Origin: an uncultured Eubacteriales bacterium
GTDB lineage: Bacteria; Bacillota; Clostridia; TANB77; CAG-508
Length of the DNA stretch: 64,000 nucleotides
NCBI GenBank assembly: GCA_948443845.1
Contig: CAOJUE010000004.1
Location: forward strand, 1 to 64,000
Direction: 5' to 3'
In this document: piece after piece, positions 20,422 to 29,541 of the stretch
How positions within the stretch are numbered: the first letter of the stretch is position 1
How the letters are laid out: every line of letters begins with the position of its first letter
Notes under the pieces: model-generated
What the model was told of the DNA's origin: nothing
The model's database searches: none
Seen by the model: the letters and a program-made list of their open reading frames with translations, nothing else
Translations under genes and position numbers: made by a program

Positions 20422-21702
20422 TTAATTGTGTTCTAGCAATCTTTTGGCAATTTTCTTAACTTGCCTCATAACTTCTTTTTCACTTAAATTAATCATTTTG
20501 CGATTTTGCATAATTAATTTGCCGTCAATCATCACAGAATCCACATCAGCACCGTTAGCAGAATACACAATATTGGCGCACACATCGTTTTCTGGACATA
20601 AATGAATTTTGTCTGTTTTGATAAAAATCATATCTGCTTTTTTTCCGACTTCAAGTGTTCCGATTTCATCTTCCAATCCCAACACTTTGGCCCCTTCAAT
20701 GGTCGCCATTTTTAGAATTTCGTAGGCTGTAATCGAAGTTGGTTCTTTGGTATTGACTTTTTGCAAATAGGCAGCTGTTTTCATTTCTTCAAACATATCC
20801 AATGTCGTCGTGCTTCCAATTCCGTCTGTTCCTAAGCCCACATTTAGTCCATTACTACGAAGTTTTACAACATCACAAATACCCGAAGATAATTTACAAT
20901 TGCTGATTGGATTATGCGAAATTCCGCCTTTAATATGTTTCAAAATTTCGATATCACTATCGGAAATATAAATGCCATGGGCTAGTACAACTGGTACTTC
21001 AAAAACACCCAAATCGTTTAAATATTCGGTTCCGCGTTTGTCATATCGTTCATAAATGGTTTTTTCTTCATCCATTGTTTCGGATAAATGAATATGTAAG
21101 CCTGTGTTTAATTCTTTGGCTAAATCCACACAAATTTTGATTGTGTCTGGATTGCAAGTGTAGGGTGCATGTGGAGAGGTAAAAATTTTGATTCTGCTGT
21201 CTGGAATATTGTATTTGCGCGCATATTCTCTTGTTTTCTCGGCTTTATCGTTAATCGCATCATCTGTCATACACCAAGCAACAACTGCTCTTAAACCGGT
21301 TGCTTCAATTGCTTCAATGACTTTATTCATGCCAAAATACATGTCATTGCATGTGGTTGTTCCTGATTTTATCATTTCTAGGCATGATAAATAAGCATTC
21401 CAGTAAATATCGTCTGGCTTTAGTTTATCTTCTACTGGAAAAATGGCATTTTCTAGCCAATCCATTAGTTTTCTGTCATCTTTGTATCCTCTAAAAATGC
21501 TCATGGCCAAATGCGTATGGGTGTTGATGAGTCCTGGCATGACAAGCATATTTTTGGCATTGATTTTTTGCTCGACTTCTTCTTCGATTTCTGGTTCGAT
21601 TTTTTCGATTTTTTGGTCGTTGATTAATATATCTGCTTTTCGAATATTTGCAGTTTCTCCTACCATATCTAAAATATAGGCATTTTTGATTAGTTTTTTC
21701 AT
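20422..21702 (-). CDS. Amidohydrolase, MtaD-like 5-methylthioadenosine/S-adenosylhomocysteine deaminase
   Basis: 426 residues, metal-dependent TIM-barrel amidohydrolase. Metal ligands: NTHTHLAM (about 61-68), HLSE near 206, HGIY near 235 and LGTDG near 295. Family members deaminate methylthioadenosine, adenosylhomocysteine or adenosine. The start is followed by KKLIKNAYILDM, a normal N-terminus. Some homologues act on other amines, so substrate is not certain. No CGG codon. Confidence 0.85.
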   Translation of the reverse strand: MKKLIKNAYILDMVGETANIRKADILINDQKIEKIEPEIEEEVEQKINAKNMLVMPGLINTHTHLAMSIFRGYKDDRKLMDWLENAIFPVEDKLKPDDIYWNAYLSCLEMIKSGTTTCNDMYFGMNKVIEAIEATGLRAVVAWCMTDDAINDKAEKTREYARKYNIPDSRIKIFTSPHAPYTCNPDTIKICVDLAKELNTGLHIHLSETMDEEKTIYERYDKRGTEYLNDLGVFEVPVVLAHGIYISDSDIEILKHIKGGISHNPISNCKLSSGICDVVKLRSNGLNVGLGTDGIGSTTTLDMFEEMKTAAYLQKVNTKEPTSITAYEILKMATIEGAKVLGLEDEIGTLEVGKKADMIFIKTDKIHLCPENDVCANIVYSANGADVDSVMIDGKLIMQNRKMINLSEKEVMRQVKKIAKRLLEHN

Positions 21703-21739
21703 TGTTTAACCCCTTGTATTATTTTTTATCTTTTGTTTT

Positions 21740-22658
21740 TTAAATATTGTGATTGGATTTTTCTTGTTTATCCAATTTTTCTAATTTTTCGAGTTCTTTT
21801 AAATCTTCTTCGTTTTCTGTTTCAATTTTATCCTCGTTTTTGGCTACATCTTTTACAACGACAATATCTTTGGCACTATATTTTTTGAAATACGTTTCCC
21901 CATTTTCGTGAAATCTGACTCGCACCATTTCTTTTAAAGTCTCTACTGACGCAACTTCTCCCGTTCCGTCTGCCGTTTTTACTTCTGCTCCGATTTTAGG
22001 AAGCGCTTTTAATTTGTCAGAATATACTTCGTGTTCGTATTTCAAACAACACATTAACCTGCCACAATTTCCAGAAATTTTGGTTGGATTGAGTGATAAA
22101 TTTTGCTCTTTCGCCATTTTAATCGAAACGGTATCAAAATTTCTAAGAAATGAACAACAGCATAGTTCTCTTCCGCAAATTCCATTTCCGCCCAAGTCTT
22201 CGAACTTCGTCTCTTACGCCAATTTGACGCATTTCGATTCTTGTTTTAAAAATCGCAGCTAGTGATTTGACTAATTCTCGAAAATCAATTCTTTTTTCAG
22301 ATGAAAAATAAAAGGTCAGTTTACTTCCATCGTATTTATATTCTGCTTCAATGAGTTTCATTGGTAACTCAAACTTTTTGATTTCTACTTGACATTTTTC
22401 AAAAGCATCGCCTTCTTTGGCTTTAAATTCTTCGCGTATTTTCTCTTCTTTTGCAGTCGCAATTCGAACTACTTGTTTTAGCGGTTCTGCGACTTTTTCA
22501 TCTTCTACTTCTTTGTTAGCGATTGCAACTTCGCCATATTCTTCGCCCATTGCGGTATCCACAATGACATGCATTCCTTTTTCCAATTTAAAATTATTTG
22601 GGTCAAAATAATATATTTTGCCCGGATTTTTAAAGTTAACCCCTACAATCTGTTTCAT
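21740..22658 (-). CDS. ricT: PSP1-domain protein RicT/YaaT, one CGG +1 shift site
   Basis: 305 residues after correction. RicT is part of the Ric complex that acts with RNase Y in RNA processing and influences sporulation and competence. N-terminal NPGKIYYFDPNNFKLEKG, then RIEMRQIGVRDEVRRLG at the frame break. The in-frame CGG at 22188-22190 is followed, after C is skipped, by GNGICGRELCCCSF and the cysteine set (CGRELCC...CGRLMCC) typical of the family. A C-terminal Lys/Glu tail follows. It starts 1 base after the holB stop, the common holB-ricT order. Confidence 0.93.
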
Positions 22659-22659
22659 T

Positions 22660-23564
22660 TTACATCCCTTTCCTTACCGTTTCCCACATTTGAAAAAGCA
22701 TGGTATCGAGTGTCATGTCAAAATTGCAATTTCTTTTCAAATTTGCCATGGCATGATTGATTTTTTCGATACAATTGATAAAAACCTTATTTTCTCTTGC
22801 TTTGAAATAAATACAAATCATCATATATTCCAAAATGCTATTGATATTTTCTTTATCATAAATGACTTTGGCTTGGTTCATCATGGTGATGATATCACCG
22901 TGTTTCCAAGATGTTTACGATATTTTCAATTTGTAAAAATTGGGCTTGTTTTTCTTTTTGAAAAATGGCTTTTCCAATGCTTCCACCAAACGAATTTAAT
23001 AAATTTTCTGACATTTGTTCATAACCTAGCTTGTCCATGGCATATTGTTTTAATTCTTCTTTGGCAATTGGTCCAAATTTGATTGTCATACATCTTGATT
23101 TAATCGTATTTAAAATAGCATTTTCATTGGCAGAAATCAAAATCATAACAGCAAATTCTGGTGGTTCTTCTAGTGTTTTTAATAAGCAGTTTTGAGCTTC
23201 TACGGTCATTTTGTCGCAGTCATTGATGATATATACTTTTCTGTTTGAAATAATGGGTGCTTCAATCACTTTGCTCGTTATTTCTCGGATTTGCTCGATT
23301 TTGATGGTTTCTCCGTTTTCATTTACCACAAAATAATCTGGATGATTTCCTCCTAAAAAACAGGCACAAGATTTGCACTCGCAATCATTTTTTTTCTCTT
23401 GCTCCAAACACAAAATTTTTTTGGCAAAAGCCTTAGTAATCAACTTTTTGCCAATCCCCTCCGTTCCTACAAAAAGGTAACTTTGCGAAATTTTATTTTC
23501 CCCGAATACAGCTTGACAAATATTTTTTTATTTCTTCATTTCCAATGATATCCTCAAACTCCAA
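22660..23564 (-). CDS. holB: DNA polymerase III delta' subunit, two CGG +1 shift sites
   Basis: Clamp-loader subunit, about 300 residues after correction. Start taken as TTG at 23564, just after GGAG that overlaps the lepB stop; it gives MEFEDIIGNEEIKKYL. The in-frame CGG at 23502-23504 would lead to a stop two codons later; skipping C gives GENKISQSYLFVGTEGIGKK (P-loop region). The zinc cysteines CLEQ...CECKSCAC follow, then VYIINDCDKMTVEAQNCLLK and LEEPP. A second CGG at 22898-22900 sits directly before a TGA; skipping C gives GDIITMMNQAKVIYD and runs to a stop 1 base before ricT. Both shifts are needed for a full protein. Confidence 0.92.
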
Positions 23565-23573
23565 AACAAACTC

Positions 23574-24204
23574 CTACTCTATTTTCCCGAGATGGCTCCA
23601 TGGCCAGAAACGAAAAACAACAATTCCTTCGACTTTATTTAGTGGTATACATCCGAAGTTCTCTACAATCAGTGCTTTTGCTCCTGTTATCGCCCATAGC
23701 AAAAAGGTAGCCTTCTGGAACGATAAAATCATTGAATACGTTGGAAGTTGTTACGACATCATCTTGCAAATAATCTTCCCTCATTTCCACTCCATTGACA
23801 TATACTTTGTTTTCTTTGATAACAACGTGTTGTCCCTCTGTTGCAATCACTCGTTTGATGTAACTTTTTTTCGTAAATTCCAAAACATGATAAACAAATT
23901 TGCCCAAAATTCCTTTTGGCTCATTTTCATAACTTGCGATTGGATTGTTTTGATTGGCATCAATCGCAGTATAGGCTTTTGTGGGAGCCTCAAATGTGAT
24001 AATATCGCCTACCTTTGGCTTTTTTTTCGTTATGCGTGCAGTTCGATTTAAAATTAATCGTTGATTTTCTTGCAAGGTTGGGTACATTGATCTTTGTTTG
24101 ACAATGGTTGGTGTGGCTATAAAATAGCGAAATAGCAAAGCAAGCACTAATGCTATAATAATGCAATATACCCATTCTAATATATTTCGTACATTTTCAC
24201 TCAT
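23574..24204 (-). CDS. lepB: Type I signal peptidase, one CGG +1 shift site
   Basis: About 209 residues after correction. Membrane-anchored serine protease that removes signal peptides. N-terminal helix (about 10-32), RSMYPTLQENQRL with the catalytic Ser, YIKRVIATEG with the Lys, MGDNRSKSTDCREL. There the in-frame CGG at 23653-23655 breaks the frame; skipping C yields GCIPLNKVEGIVVFRFWPW and SHLGKIE, the normal C-terminus of Firmicutes enzymes. Its stop lies 9 bases before the holB start. Confidence 0.92.
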
Positions 24205-24248
24205 TTAGTTTTCCCTTCCTAGGCAATTTTATTGTCTTGTTTGATGAT

Positions 24249-25223
24249 TTATTCATCTTTCTTTTTTCTCGTTGTTCTTTTAGCCGTTGTTTTAGGAACG
24301 ACTTCTTCCTCTGTCACTTTTTTTGTGGTGGCTTTTCTGGTTGTTTTCTTGGTAGCCTTTGGCTCTGGTTCTTCTTCTGTGACTTTTTTGGTGGTTCTTC
24401 TTGTCGTTGTTTTCTTGGCTGGTTTTTCTTCGATTTCTTCTGTTTTGGTTGATCTTCTTGTGGTCTTTTTCACTGGTTCTTCTTCGATGGATTTTTTGGC
24501 TGTAGTTTTTCTGGTTGTTGTTTTCTTAACTGGTTTTTCTTCGATTTCTTCTGTTTTGACTGTTTTTCTGGTTGCTCTTTTCGTAGGTTCCTTGGAAGTG
24601 GCTCTCTTTCTTGGTTTAACTTCTTTGACTTCGAAATCTTCTAAGTCTTCCAATTCTTCAGAACCTGAGAAACTTTCTGGTGCTAGATTTTTATTCATTT
24701 GCATTAGAAAATCATCTTCTAAACTACTGTCTGTATTATTTTCTTCAATTAATGTATTGAATTCGTTGATTTCTGCTTTGTTTTCTTCTCTTAATTCATC
24801 GTATTCAATTTCAGGAACTTCTTCATCAAATATATCATCTAACCTAAAATCAGTTGAGCTTTTTTCCGAAGGTGTGATTTTTTTGCTTCTTGACGGTTTA
24901 ACAGGTTCTACATTTTTTTCATAAACATCATATAAACTTAAGTTTTCGGTTTCTTCTTGCTGATTTTGTGGTTCCTCTTCCTCCTCGTCTTCATCATCAT
25001 TGTCTAAGTGATTTTCTTTGTTTTCTTGAGTTTTATCGGATTTATAGCTAATCCATAAAACCAATAAAATCAAAAGTACACCTACTCCTATGCAAATATA
25101 TTTTAAACCTCCAATTTGTTGCAAAACACTATCTACTGATGTCGTAGCATATGCTACCTTGGTCCACAATAGAATCATACTTACCAATAGTATCACTAAA
25201 ATTTTTCTTAACTTTTTCATCAT
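24249..25223 (-). CDS. Membrane protein with acidic linker and histone-H1-like Lys/Thr/Arg tail
   Basis: 324 residues. Hydrophobic signal/helix (about 5-26) and a second helix (about 45-62), then a very acidic stretch (DNDDEDEEEEEP), and from about residue 210 a repetitive basic tail with units such as KKTTTRKTT and TEEIEEKPVKKTT. The tail repeats at about 20-30 residues and resembles histone H1/HU-extension tails; it would be cytoplasmic or extracytoplasmic depending on topology. No family recognised. It lies directly after the histidine kinase gene in the same direction. Confidence 0.6.
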   Translation of the reverse strand: MMKKLRKILVILLVSMILLWTKVAYATTSVDSVLQQIGGLKYICIGVGVLLILLVLWISYKSDKTQENKENHLDNDDEDEEEEEPQNQQEETENLSLYDVYEKNVEPVKPSRSKKITPSEKSSTDFRLDDIFDEEVPEIEYDELREENKAEINEFNTLIEENNTDSSLEDDFLMQMNKNLAPESFSGSEELEDLEDFEVKEVKPRKRATSKEPTKRATRKTVKTEEIEEKPVKKTTTRKTTAKKSIEEEPVKKTTRRSTKTEEIEEKPAKKTTTRRTTKKVTEEEPEPKATKKTTRKATTKKVTEEEVVPKTTAKRTTRKKKDE

Positions 25224-25248
25224 TTTTTCCTCCCTTTATCTCTCGTAA

Positions 25249-26694
25249 TTATTTTATTTTTGTAGGTATCCTGATAATGACATCAGTTCCCTTTCCTACC
25301 TCACTTTTGATATCGATTTTACTATTATTTTGGTCTAATATTTCCTTGGCAATAGAAAGTCCTAAGCCAGTTCCACCAGTTTCCCTTGCTCGGTCTTTAT
25401 CGACTCGGTAAAATCTTTCAAATATTTTCTCTAAGTCTTTTTCTGGTATTCCACGTCCTGTATCTTTTATTTTAATGTAGGCATCATTATAAACAAATCC
25501 GACATAGACTGTAATATTTCCGCCTTCGTCTGTGTATTTCATCGCATTTGACAAAATATTGATTACCACACGTTCAATTCCATTTTTATCGGCATAAACC
25601 AATGGAACATCTGCTGTAACATAGCATTCTCCTGTCAAATTCTTTTTTTGCATTTCAATCGTTTGTCCTTCAAAAATGTATTTTACCAATTCACCCAAAT
25701 CAAATTCTGTTTTTTCGATTTTGATTTTATCGGTATCGTATTTGGATAAAATTAGCAAATCGGCAACTAGGTGAGACATTCTTTTGGCTTCTGAAGAAAT
25801 ACGCTCTAAAAATCTCTTCTGATTGGCTTCATCCACATCTGAATCGATTAAAGTATCGGCATAGCCCATGATGGAAGTAATCGGCGTTTTTAGCTCGTGA
25901 GAGACATCTGCCACAAACTCTTTTCGCATATTCTCGACTCTTTCTTGTTCGGTGATATCTTGAACCATGACAATCACGCCTGCTGGTCTGTCGTTTTCGT
26001 TTTTGAATGGTGCAAAAAATAGGTTAATGAATTGATCGTCTAAGTTTAATTTTTTTTCGGATGAAGTCCAGTCATCTAAGTAGATGATTTTTTCCAAATT
26101 GATGTCAACATCGAATTTATCAAAAATATCGGAAAAACATTCTTCTTCTGTGATGGAAAGCATTTTCTTGGCTGCTAAGTTCATGTGAATGATTTTTCCA
26201 TCCATATCAAAAGCCACAATTCCGTCCGTCATATGTAAAAGAATGGTTTCAATCTGCTTTTTTTGTCTGGTTACTTCATTTAAGTTTTCTTTTAAACCGG
26301 TATTCATAATGCTGAAGGCTCGCACAAGTTCATCGATTTCTGTTTTGTTTTTGTTGCCTGCTAAATACTCAATTTCGATGTCTTCACCATTTGCTATCAT
26401 TTCAGCACTTTTGACAAGTCTGGATATCGGGTTAATGACTACTTTTGCCAAAAACAGACCTAAAATCACAATCAATCCTGTAAAAATGATTAAAGAGCCA
26501 TAGATGATTTCTTGAATTTGTTTGATTTGCTCGGTCAATAATTGATGAATTTCTGCACTTGTCATATTAATTTCGGTCAATTCTACATTAATATAATTTA
26601 GTTTATAAATGAAAATTGAACCTAAGCCTGTAATTACTATTATTCCAAGAATCATAAAAACCATAACAAGTTTTATTTGTATGCTTTTTACCAT
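25249..26694 (-). CDS. Sensor histidine kinase (WalK/PhoR-like)
   Basis: 481 residues: two membrane helices (about 9-30 and 60-85) around a short outer loop, HAMP linker, PAS domain (QIETILLHMTDGIVAFDMDG), HisKA (FVADVSHELKTPITSIMGYAD with the phospho-His), and HATPase_c (NAMKYTDEGG, DTGRGIPEKD, GGTGLGLSIAKEI). The tiny outer loop suggests sensing in the membrane or through partners. The PhoB-type response regulator at 51615 is a possible partner but is not adjacent. No CGG codon. Confidence 0.93.
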   Translation of the reverse strand: MVKSIQIKLVMVFMILGIIVITGLGSIFIYKLNYINVELTEINMTSAEIHQLLTEQIKQIQEIIYGSLIIFTGLIVILGLFLAKVVINPISRLVKSAEMIANGEDIEIEYLAGNKNKTEIDELVRAFSIMNTGLKENLNEVTRQKKQIETILLHMTDGIVAFDMDGKIIHMNLAAKKMLSITEEECFSDIFDKFDVDINLEKIIYLDDWTSSEKKLNLDDQFINLFFAPFKNENDRPAGVIVMVQDITEQERVENMRKEFVADVSHELKTPITSIMGYADTLIDSDVDEANQKRFLERISSEAKRMSHLVADLLILSKYDTDKIKIEKTEFDLGELVKYIFEGQTIEMQKKNLTGECYVTADVPLVYADKNGIERVVINILSNAMKYTDEGGNITVYVGFVYNDAYIKIKDTGRGIPEKDLEKIFERFYRVDKDRARETGGTGLGLSIAKEILDQNNSKIDIKSEVGKGTDVIIRIPTKIK

Positions 26695-26795
26695 GATTTT
26701 TTACCTTTCATATAATTGTCTTTTTTATTATATACTTATCTTTTCAGAAATTCAAGTGATTTTTTGTTAAATTTGTGTTACATTTTTTTGAAATA

Positions 26796-26832
26796 GAAAA
26801 AGATAGATTTCTAAAAATTAGAAATCCATCTT
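26796..26832 (-). terminator. Terminator after the 26866 gene
   Basis: 14-bp stem (AGATGGATTTCTAA with near-complement) then five T on minus. Confidence 0.75.
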
Positions 26833-26865
26833 CCATTTTCAAGCCAATACACACTCTGGCGCAAG

Positions 26866-27084
26866 TCAGATAAACTTAGCAACGCAGTTTTTAGTGTATT
26901 GACAAACAACTGGGCTTTTATCTATCCCCAATTCTTGCGTTATTTTTATGATTGTTTTTAAATAGCACCATTTGTTTTGTATTTGTTCCTTGGTTGGTAT
27001 TTTTTCTTCTTTTTCCCAGCTTTCTAAATCCCGATTCATTCCTGTAATTACAAGCACAAATTCTTTAATTCGTTCATCTTCCAT
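26866..27084 (-). CDS. Small hypothetical protein with an in-frame CGG read as sense
   Basis: 72 residues from the ATG at 27084 (AAGGAT upstream). Sequence is ordinary and soluble, with KEQIQNKWCYLKTIIKI and a C-terminal CQYTKNC pair of cysteines. Codon 18 is CGG (27031-27033); skipping C would give two codons and a stop, so a full product needs CGG to be read as an amino acid. With the 13939 gene it is the only exception to the CGG rule. It may be a recent arrival or a decaying gene. Confidence 0.5.
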   Translation of the reverse strand: MEDERIKEFVLVITGMNRDLESWEKEEKIPTKEQIQNKWCYLKTIIKITQELGIDKSPVVCQYTKNCVAKFI

Positions 27085-27200
27085 AGTAGTATCCTTCCTT
27101 TCACTAAGTAGCAAAATTTTTTTAATACGTTACAATGATAAATAATATAACATATTTTTTCAAAAAATTCAAGCTTTTTTCAAAAACTTTTCCTTTATTT

Positions 27201-27228
27201 TAAATATGACATTTTTATGTCATATTTA
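27201..27228. repeat. TGACAT palindrome, copy 1
   Basis: TAAATATGACAT-TTTT-ATGTCATATTTA, perfect 12-bp arms. Overlaps the GNAT stop and lies 117 bases upstream of the 26866 gene start. Confidence 0.85.
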
Positions 27229-27972
27229 GCTATTCAAATACAACTTCTCCACCATATTTTTATTCAGCAACAAATTTGACAAAAACTTTCCGTCTTTAAA
27301 ATTTGCCCAATTTTGAAAAACACATGGAACATTTTTGGCTTTTTCCAAAGTATCGACTTTTTCAAAATTAATTTTGACTTCTTTTTCTTCTGCATATTCC
27401 TTGATTTCCTTAATACAATTGCTTGTGAACGGACATTGCTCACTATAAAAAATTGTCAATTCTTTCTTCTCAATCTCCATTTTTTTCGCCGTTTCATTAA
27501 ATTTCGGTTTCTCCTCTCCAAAACTTAATGCCAATAATTCATATTCTCCAATCGTATCAACCACTTTAAAACCATATTTCTCATAAAATTTCTTTTCTCC
27601 AAAATAGGGCTTTTTCTTTTCCGAAGAAATCGTGCAAATCCCATTTTTTCTGCTGTTTTTTGCAATCTTCAATTGCATATTCCAACAATTCTTTTCCATA
27701 TCCATTCTTCTTAAAACTACCTGCCACCCACAAACAATAAATATACAAAAAATTCTCTCCACTTACTGGACACCAAGCCTTTTCCAAAGGCGCATATTCA
27801 TAAAAACTTTCCCTTGCGTATTCAATTTTCGAAAAATATGCCCCTCTGGAATCCTCTCTTTCAACCATTCCTTCTTGGAATTCACACCATTTTGATGCTT
27901 TTTATCCGAAATCGCACAACACAAATGTTCCTTTTCCAAATTTTCCAATGTCAAATTAACAAATTCATTCAT
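27226..27972 (-). pseudogene. GNAT acetyltransferase with YoaP domain, two homopolymer frame breaks
   Basis: Read through both breaks it is a 248-residue GNAT/YoaP protein: MNEFVNLTLENLEKEHLC, EGHIFRKL, then EYAPLEKAWCPVSGENFLYIYCLWV (shown in part), FKKNGYGKELLEYAIEDC (acetyl-CoA loop), NGICTISSEKKKPYFG, FYEKYGFKVVD and a C-terminal thioredoxin-like part with SEQCPFTSNC. Break 1 (about 27810, GTTTTTATG) needs one base more; break 2 (about 27645, six A before TGGG) needs one base fewer. Neither has CGG, so this differs from the CGG class. Pseudogene, sequencing error and slippage cannot be separated from one sequence. Confidence 0.65.
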
Positions 27973-27985
27973 TTTTTTCCTCTCC

Positions 27986-28867
27986 TTATAAAAAACTTAA
28001 TTGCTCCCCCTCCTCTTTCTTTCGGTAAGCCTGAATAATATCTTTCATCTTATACAACAACCCATATTTCTTACATTCATCTTCAAAAACCTTCCTCAAA
28101 TTCTGATTCTGCGAATAGCAAAAATATTGATTTCCAAAAGTTCGAATATATTTTTCCTTCAAATTGGGAAACAATTGCTCCAACTTTTGAAAAAAGTAAT
28201 CTCTTTGATTTTCGCGAAGCGTCACTCCTCCCATAGAAAACACAAATTTTGCTCCATTTTCGGCTGATAGGCGAATCACATTTTTGATATTTTCTTCTGA
28301 ATCCGTCAAAAACGGCAAAATTGGCGTCAGCAAAGTCCCCACAAGCAAACCCGCATTTGACAATTCTTTCATCGCCTTCCATCTTTCTGACGAAACGCAA
28401 ACACAAGGTTCTATTTTTTTGCACAATACATCATCTGCCGTTGTGATTGTCAATTTTAATATGACATCCGATGTCATATTTATCTTCTGAAACAAATCGA
28501 TATCGCGCACAATCAAATTACTTTTCGTTTCAATTGAAACGCCAAAATGATAATCTGCAATGAGTTTTAGTGCTTTTCTGGTTATTTCATACTGTTTTTC
28601 TAAAGGATTGTAAGTATCCGACATTGCTCCAATGCCAATCACGCCCTTTTTTCGCTTGGATTTCAATTCTTGATGTAAGATTTCAATTTCCTTTTCTTTC
28701 CCACGCACTCTGTCAAAATCCTCTATTTGGTAGCAATTGCTTCGACTATCGCAGTAAATGCATTGGTGGGAACAGCCTTTATACAAGTTCATATTATAAT
28801 CAATCCCAAACCATTCTTCTCCATAGCTTACTTTTTGCAAAATTGATTTTGTAGGTAAAAATTCCAT
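27986..28867 (-). CDS. Radical SAM protein (SPL/Rv2578c-like)
   Basis: 293 residues. The cluster motif CSHQCIYCDSRSN (CxxxCxxC) near residue 33, GAMSDTYNPLEKQYEITRKAL and SIETKSNLIVRD follow as in the SPL-related family often labelled DNA repair photolyase. The true substrate of this subfamily is unknown. It starts by overlapping the GyrI-like stop by one base. A copy of the TGACAT palindrome lies inside the coding region (28458-28480), encoding NMTSDVI. No CGG codon. Confidence 0.82.
   Translation of the reverse strand: MEFLPTKSILQKVSYGEEWFGIDYNMNLYKGCSHQCIYCDSRSNCYQIEDFDRVRGKEKEIEILHQELKSKRKKGVIGIGAMSDTYNPLEKQYEITRKALKLIADYHFGVSIETKSNLIVRDIDLFQKINMTSDVILKLTITTADDVLCKKIEPCVCVSSERWKAMKELSNAGLLVGTLLTPILPFLTDSEENIKNVIRLSAENGAKFVFSMGGVTLRENQRDYFFQKLEQLFPNLKEKYIRTFGNQYFCYSQNQNLRKVFEDECKKYGLLYKMKDIIQAYRKKEEGEQLSFL
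28458..28480. repeat. TGACAT palindrome, intragenic copy 2
   Basis: AATATGACAT-CCG-ATGTCATATT inside the radical SAM gene; spacer 3 instead of 4 bases. Confidence 0.75.
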
Positions 28868-29492
28868 TATTTTTCCTTTCTTACTGGGATTCGAATAACC
28901 GTTTTTAAATTTTGTACTTTGGTTCTTCTGGGGTCGGATAAGTAAATTTCGTGATGTTTTCTTACGGTTCCAATGTCATTTTTTAAACCGTTTTCTTGTA
29001 TAAATTGTTCCATTTGAGCAATGGTTGCTGGTTCTTCGTCATACGAACCAATGTGCATCATTTGCACACATAAACCTTCTTGGATTTCTTGAAATTTTGC
29101 TTTTTCAATGTCTATTTTTTAATTCATTTTTTGCCCATTTAAATACGTCTAGTGTTACAAATTCTGGTTGTCTTATCATGGAAATCCATTGGAAATTTTC
29201 TTTTGGGCACGGTGCCCCGTGCCCCTACATGATTCCACCAAAAACCTTCTAATGGTGGAACGACATATTCAAAATAGCCATCAATTGGATTTTTTCCCAT
29301 TTTGCTCATTTTTATGGTAAACGACAAGCCATACAATAATTCTATTGCCTTTTGATATTCGCCATTTTCACTATTGGGATTGCCTTTTCCTTCCACTAAA
29401 ATGAATTTCATTTTTGGCACATCGATTAAGCTTGGTTTTGCTTTTGGCAAATATAAGTCTTTATATTCTTTTTTATAATCAAATTTTTCCAT
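28867..29492 (-). CDS. GyrI-like effector-binding protein carrying a palindromic repeat with a CGG +1 shift, plus one A-run break
   Basis: GyrI-like small-molecule-binding protein, about 207 residues if both breaks are read through (start ATG 29492, AGGAGG upstream). N-terminal KPSLIDVPKMKFILVEGKG, then EYVVPPLEGFWWNHV. Here a 24-bp GTAGGGG repeat is inserted (29205-29228); it contains an in-frame CGG (29217-29219), and skipping its C puts the ribosome into the genuine frame: KENFQWISMIRQPEFVTLDV. A second +1 break lies in a six-A run near 29119; past it the frame gives DIEKAKFQEIQEGLCVQMM and HIGSYDEEPATIAQMEQF to the stop. The gene may be functional or decaying. Confidence 0.65.
29205..29228 (-). 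repeat. GTAGGGG palindromic repeat, copy A
   Basis: On minus: GTAGGGGCACGG-GGC-ACCGTGCCC. Arms GGGCAC/GTGCCC form a hairpin. Inserted in the GyrI-like coding region; two relatives lie at 45222 and 46386. Confidence 0.7.
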
Positions 29493-29506
29493 TTTTTCCT
29501 CCTGTT

Positions 29507-29536
29507 TATAATATGACATTTTTATGTCATATTATA
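29507..29536. promoter_or_regulatory. TGACAT palindrome, copy 3 (upstream of GyrI-like gene)
   Basis: TATAATATGACAT-TTTT-ATGTCATATTATA, perfect 13-bp arms, 15 bases upstream of the GyrI-like start. Position fits an operator. Confidence 0.7.
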
Positions 29537-29541
29537 AAATT

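Noticed and set aside
24232..24924. Plus-strand 230-residue open frame
   Set aside because: Antisense shadow of the repetitive Lys/Thr tail gene; low-complexity Ser/Val composition.
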